DNA from: Planctomycetaceae bacterium
GTDB taxonomy: Bacteria > Planctomycetota > Planctomycetia > Pirellulales > Pirellulaceae
NCBI GenBank assembly: GCA_007695205.1
Contig: REEF01000409.1
Location: 1-7,952, forward strand
DNA: 7,952 bases
Direction: 5' to 3'
Part shown: positions 5,440 to 7,952 of the stretch, in pieces
Position numbering within the stretch: position 1 is the first letter of the stretch
Layout of the letters: each line of letters starts with the position of its first letter
Translations under genes and position numbers: made by a program
The notes under the pieces: model-generated
Told to the model about the DNA's origin: nothing
Database searches by the model: none
The model's input: the letters and a program-made list of their open reading frames with translations, nothing else

Positions 5440-6550
5440 CTAGTTCTCCTGAGCCACTCGCCATCGTAAATACGAGTCCAAAAATCCCTGGATATTGCCG
5501 TTCATCACGTCATGAAAACTGCCCATCGAATGGCCGGTCCGGGCATCCTTGACTCGCTGGTCCGGATGCAGGAAATAGTTGCGTATCTGCGAACCGAATC
5601 CGACTCGTGCCTTGCTTTGATACCGCGCCGCCTGCTCGGCTTCGCGTTTCTCTTCCTCAACGCGAGCCATTCGAGCGCGCAACATCTGCCAGGCCGTCGC
5701 CCGGTTCTTGTGCTGGCTGCGCTCGTTCTGACACTGGGCGACGATACCGGTCGGAATGTGGGTCAAGCGGATGGCGCTGGAGGTCTTGTTCACGTGCTGA
5801 CCGCCGGCACCGCTGGCGCGAAAAGTGTCCTCGCGAACGTCCTTGTCCTCGATTTCGATGACGATGTCGTCCGATACCTCCGGCGAAACATCCACCGCCG
5901 CAAAGCTGGTCTGCCGCTTGCCCTCGGCATTGAACGGACTGATCCGAACCAGCCGATGCATGCCCGTCTCGCCTTTCAAATACCCATAAGCCATCGGGCC
6001 GCGGATCGCGATCGTGGCACTGTTGATCCCCGCTTCTTCGTTGTCGTTGCGATCCAACAACGCGGCGGTGTAACCATTCTGCTGCGCCCATTGTACGTAC
6101 ATCCGCAGCAACATCTCCGCCCAGTCGTTCGCATCGGTTCCGCCATCGCGAGCGTTGATGGTGACAATCGCTCCCGCTCCGTCGTGCGGGCCGTCCAGCA
6201 GGGCTTTTAACGCGAGTTCATCGATTCGTTTTTCCAGTCGAGCGATTTCGCTCACCACCTCCTGAGCAAACTCCTCGTCCTCCTCGGCCTCCTCGGCCAT
6301 CTCCAGCATGGTGTCCAGATCTTCTGAGCTGCGAAGCGTCTCGGTCAACGGTTCTACCACCGCCCGCAACGCTTTCAGCTCGCCCACCGTCGCCTGGGCA
6401 CGCTCCTGGTTCTCCCAAAAGTCGGGCGAAGCCATCTTGGCTTCGATCGCCGAAATCTCTTGTTGCTTGGTAGCGTAGTCAAAGACTGTCTCGTAGTTGA
6501 ATCAAACGCTCTTGAATCGCTTTCGCTCGGTCGTAGAATTCGCCTTCCAT
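5440..6550 (-). CDS. prfB: Peptide chain release factor 2, with programmed +1 frameshift
   Basis: Recognises UAA and UGA stop codons in the ribosomal A site and triggers peptide release. Translation starts at the ATG at 6550, reads 23 codons (MEGEFYDR...LRDSL), meets an in-frame TGA (6479-6481) and continues in the +1 frame from GAC at 6480 (DYATKQQE...), giving 369 residues; E. coli RF2 has 365. A helical N-terminal domain contains an acidic run (about 82-95). RISPFNAEGKRQTSF carries the RF2 stop-decoding tripeptide SPF (204-206), and GAGGQHVNKTSS carries the peptidyl-hydrolysis motif GGQ (249-251). The frame-0 start has a strong ribosome binding site. When RF2 is scarce, slow UGA decoding favours the shift and more RF2 is made. 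The final stop is TAG, an RF1 codon. First gene of a unit with the 202-aa hypothetical and folC. Annotating only 5440-6435 would lose 38 N-terminal residues. Confidence 0.96.
5445..5450 (-). promoter_or_regulatory. Ribosome binding site of the 202-aa hypothetical gene
   Basis: AGGAGA on the minus strand, ten bases before the ATG at 5434 and just upstream of the prfB stop codon. It decides for this start over the ATG at 5464, which has no comparable signal. Confidence 0.75.
6478..6484 (-). other. prfB programmed +1 frameshift site CTTTGAC
   Basis: On the minus strand CTT (6482-6484) is followed by TGA (6479-6481) and C (6478). The peptidyl-tRNA on CTT slips to TTT, and the next codon read is GAC (Asp), matching the LDY junction of RF2 proteins. 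The heptamer is the near-universal prfB slip site. The stimulatory AGGGGG normally just upstream is replaced here by CGAGAC within CTA CGA GAC AGT, so the anti-Shine-Dalgarno stimulus looks weak. Confidence 0.95.
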
Positions 6551-6557
6551 CCTGAGG

Positions 6558-6565
6558 CTCCCCCT
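6558..6565 (-). promoter_or_regulatory. Ribosome binding site of prfB
   Basis: AGGGGGAG on the minus strand, seven bases before the ATG at 6550. It is a strong Shine-Dalgarno sequence and fixes the true prfB start ahead of the in-frame TGA. Confidence 0.85.
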
Positions 6566-6591
6566 GAGTGCGGATATTGCTCGTGCCCTGT

Positions 6592-6620
6592 TTGTTTCAG
6601 CCTGCCTGAGCTGCTATTAT
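6592..6620 (+). promoter_or_regulatory. Candidate mnmA promoter
   Basis: TTGTTT (6592-6597) and TATTAT (6615-6620, 5 of 6 to the consensus) are separated by 17 bases. Transcription would start near 6627, giving a leader of about 28 bases. This is the best sigma70-like match I saw in the window. It overlaps the candidate prfB promoter on the other strand. Confidence 0.5.
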
Positions 6621-6643
6621 CCCGAAGAAGGTCAAACAGAAAA
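6616..6643 (-). promoter_or_regulatory. Candidate prfB operon promoter
   Basis: GATAAT (6616-6621, minus strand) is a 5-of-6 match to a -10 box; the paired -35 (TTTTCT at 6638-6643, 16-base spacer) is weak. It would give a leader of about 60 bases before prfB. Its -10 shares bases with the mnmA -10, since CTATTATC reads as GATAATAG on the other strand. Confidence 0.3.
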
Positions 6644-6648
6644 GGTGG
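6641..6648 (+). promoter_or_regulatory. Ribosome binding site of mnmA
   Basis: AAAGGTGG, six bases before the ATG at 6655. It supports this start, which also places the SGGVDSS loop at the usual distance from the N-terminus. Confidence 0.7.
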
Positions 6649-6654
6649 CAGGCG

Positions 6655-7833
6655 ATGGCTCGAGTTGTTTTGGCGATGTCCGGGGGAGTGGATAGCAGTG
6701 TTGCCGCACATTTTTTGCGGCAACAGGGGCACGAGGTGGTCGGTGTGTTCATGCGGCATGGCGAACGGTCCCCGGCGGCTGGAGGCACGGATGCGGGGGG
6801 AGTCCCGTCCGGCGTCCGGGACCCACTTTTGGACGCGGCTTGTACAAGTGCGGTGCCGATTGGGACTGGAGGACTTGCTATTCTGGGGGAACGACCTGAC
6901 CACAAGCAGGGATGCTGCAGCGCCTCGGACGCCGAGGATGCGCGGCGAGTCGCAGATCGACTGGATATCCCTTTCTACGCGTTGGATATGCAGCAGGAAT
7001 TCGGCAGGATCATCGATTACTTCGTGGATGATTATCTGCGGGGTCGAACCCCCAATCCATGCGTGATGTGCAATAACTGGCTGAAATTCGGGCGGTTGTT
7101 CGATTATGCCGACGATATCCAAGCCGAATTCGTGGCGACCGGCCACTATGCCCAGCTTGTTCCCCATAATGACGGTTGCGTGCAGTTGCATCGTGGCGTC
7201 GATGCGGGCAAAGACCAATCGTACGTTTTGTTTGGGATTCGTCGTGATCGCTTGCGGCGGATGATGTTGCCGGTCGGCGGCTTTGATAAGCCACAGATCC
7301 GGGAGATTGCAACCCAGCTCGGTTTGCGGGTGGCAGGCAAACGGGATAGTCAGGAGATCTGCTTCGTCACCTCCGGCGATCATGCCCAATTCATTCGCCA
7401 GCGTCGTTGTTCGGATGACGACCGATCGGGAACGATCGTTACCACCGATGGACGGGTGGTAGGCCAGCATCAGGGTATCGAGGCATTTACCATCGGGCAG
7501 CGTAAAGGCCTGGGCGTCGCATTAGGCGAGCCCTATTTTGTCGTTCGCATCGAACCGGACAGCCGTCGCGTCGTCATCGGCCGACGACACGAGCTGGATC
7601 GCACGGAATTGACGGCCACGGATACCAACTGGCTGGTATCGCCGCCCGCAGGTTCCTTCCGCTGTCAGGCTCAGATTCGCTACCAGCATCAGGCGCAAGC
7701 GGCGACGGCTCGAGTCGAACATGATGGTCGATTGCGAGTCGTTTTTGATCAGCCGTGTTTCGGAATCGCTCCCGGCCAGGCGGTGGTCTGTTATCGGGAT
7801 ACCCAAGTCCTGGGAGGCGGCTGGATCGAGTAA
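6655..7833 (+). CDS. mnmA: tRNA-specific 2-thiouridylase MnmA
   Basis: Installs sulfur at C2 of wobble uridine 34 in tRNA-Lys, -Glu and -Gln, activating the base with ATP and receiving persulfide sulfur; cytoplasmic. 392 residues, slightly longer than the usual 360-370. Motifs: PP-loop SGGVDSS (9-15) for ATP; GCCSASDAEDAR (86-97); TPNPCVMCN (132-140) with the catalytic Cys139; ATGHYAQL (161-168); DQSYVLF (187-193); SQEICF (232-237) with the second active-site Cys236; GQRKGLG (281-287); and a C-terminal beta-barrel domain ending VLGGGWIE. Between FMRHGE (32-37) and KQGCC (84-88) there is an insertion, about 43 residues longer than the same interval in E. coli MnmA as I recall it, Gly/Ala/Pro-rich and of low conservation in appearance. 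It is transcribed alone on the plus strand, divergently from prfB, with its own candidate promoter. Long minus-strand open frames through this gene are shadows. Confidence 0.97.
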   Translation: MARVVLAMSGGVDSSVAAHFLRQQGHEVVGVFMRHGERSPAAGGTDAGGVPSGVRDPLLDAACTSAVPIGTGGLAILGERPDHKQGCCSASDAEDARRVADRLDIPFYALDMQQEFGRIIDYFVDDYLRGRTPNPCVMCNNWLKFGRLFDYADDIQAEFVATGHYAQLVPHNDGCVQLHRGVDAGKDQSYVLFGIRRDRLRRMMLPVGGFDKPQIREIATQLGLRVAGKRDSQEICFVTSGDHAQFIRQRRCSDDDRSGTIVTTDGRVVGQHQGIEAFTIGQRKGLGVALGEPYFVVRIEPDSRRVVIGRRHELDRTELTATDTNWLVSPPAGSFRCQAQIRYQHQAQAATARVEHDGRLRVVFDQPCFGIAPGQAVVCYRDTQVLGGGWIE

Positions 7834-7952
7834 GTCAGGGGATCGAAATACTTGGATGACCAGATCGTTTGGGACTGGCATTCGACAGCTTGACGACTTA
7901 GCACCGTTCGAGAAATAACTGACGGACTTTCGGCCCCCTCACCCTGCCCTCT
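7834..7952. other. Intergenic tail after mnmA, cut by the window edge
   Basis: No gene and no clear intrinsic terminator in the bases visible after the mnmA TAA stop. The last 19 bases (7934-7952) form a C-rich CCCCCTCACCCTGCCCTCT, which looks like the left arm of the C-rich/G-rich intergenic palindromes seen in many GC-rich bacteria; the partner arm would lie beyond the edge. Confidence 0.4.

Noticed and set aside
6435..6484. prfB as a pseudogene broken by a frameshift
   Set aside because: The break is exactly at CTTTGAC, the known programmed site, and the rest of the protein is intact.
6502..7470. 322-codon minus-strand open frame across mnmA and the prfB start
   Set aside because: Antisense to a clearly recognised mnmA and through the divergent promoter region; no ribosome binding site or family features. 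Long antisense frames are expected in GC-rich DNA.

Overview
The window reads as a GC-rich stretch of bacterial chromosome carrying mostly housekeeping genes. It most likely comes from a planctomycete, probably a Pirellula/Rhodopirellula-type lineage. The clues are a secreted HExxH protein of a style common in planctomycetes, an insertion near the N-terminus of MnmA that I remember from that group, the hypothetical gene between prfB and folC, and a 'GTAG-AGGCACACTCC-TGTGCC'-type intergenic inverted repeat. This assignment rests on recall of family sequences, not on a search.

Layout, left to right: (1) hisS (minus strand), histidyl-tRNA synthetase. (2) A 71-residue hypothetical protein, same strand, just upstream of hisS. 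(3) A secreted or lipid-anchored zinc-metallopeptidase-like protein (minus). (4) A gene-free spacer of about 530 bases holding a 9-bp dyad near the peptidase start, two small hairpins and a large imperfect palindrome that begins 9 bases beyond the folC stop. (5) A tight three-gene minus-strand unit, prfB - hypothetical - folC, with 5 bases between the first two genes and a 4-base ATGA overlap between the last two. (6) A 104-base divergent intergenic region. (7) mnmA (plus strand), tRNA U34 2-thiouridylase. (8) A 118-base tail with no gene, ending in a C-rich motif cut by the window edge.

The most important annotation point is that prfB is not the simple 331-codon open frame starting at 6435. 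The gene starts at 6550 behind a strong ribosome binding site, reads 23 codons to an in-frame UGA, and shifts +1 at CTTTGAC to give a 369-residue RF2. This is the classical autoregulatory frameshift, but the usual AGGGGG-type stimulator upstream of the slip site is degenerate here.

Functionally, hisS, prfB and mnmA all serve translation (tRNA charging, termination, wobble-base modification) and folC supplies polyglutamylated folates. I see no phage, CRISPR, toxin-antitoxin, insertion sequence or biosynthetic cluster, and no convincing evidence of an undescribed multi-gene system. The less understood parts are the two hypothetical proteins, the peptidase-like protein, the MnmA insertion and the palindromic elements.
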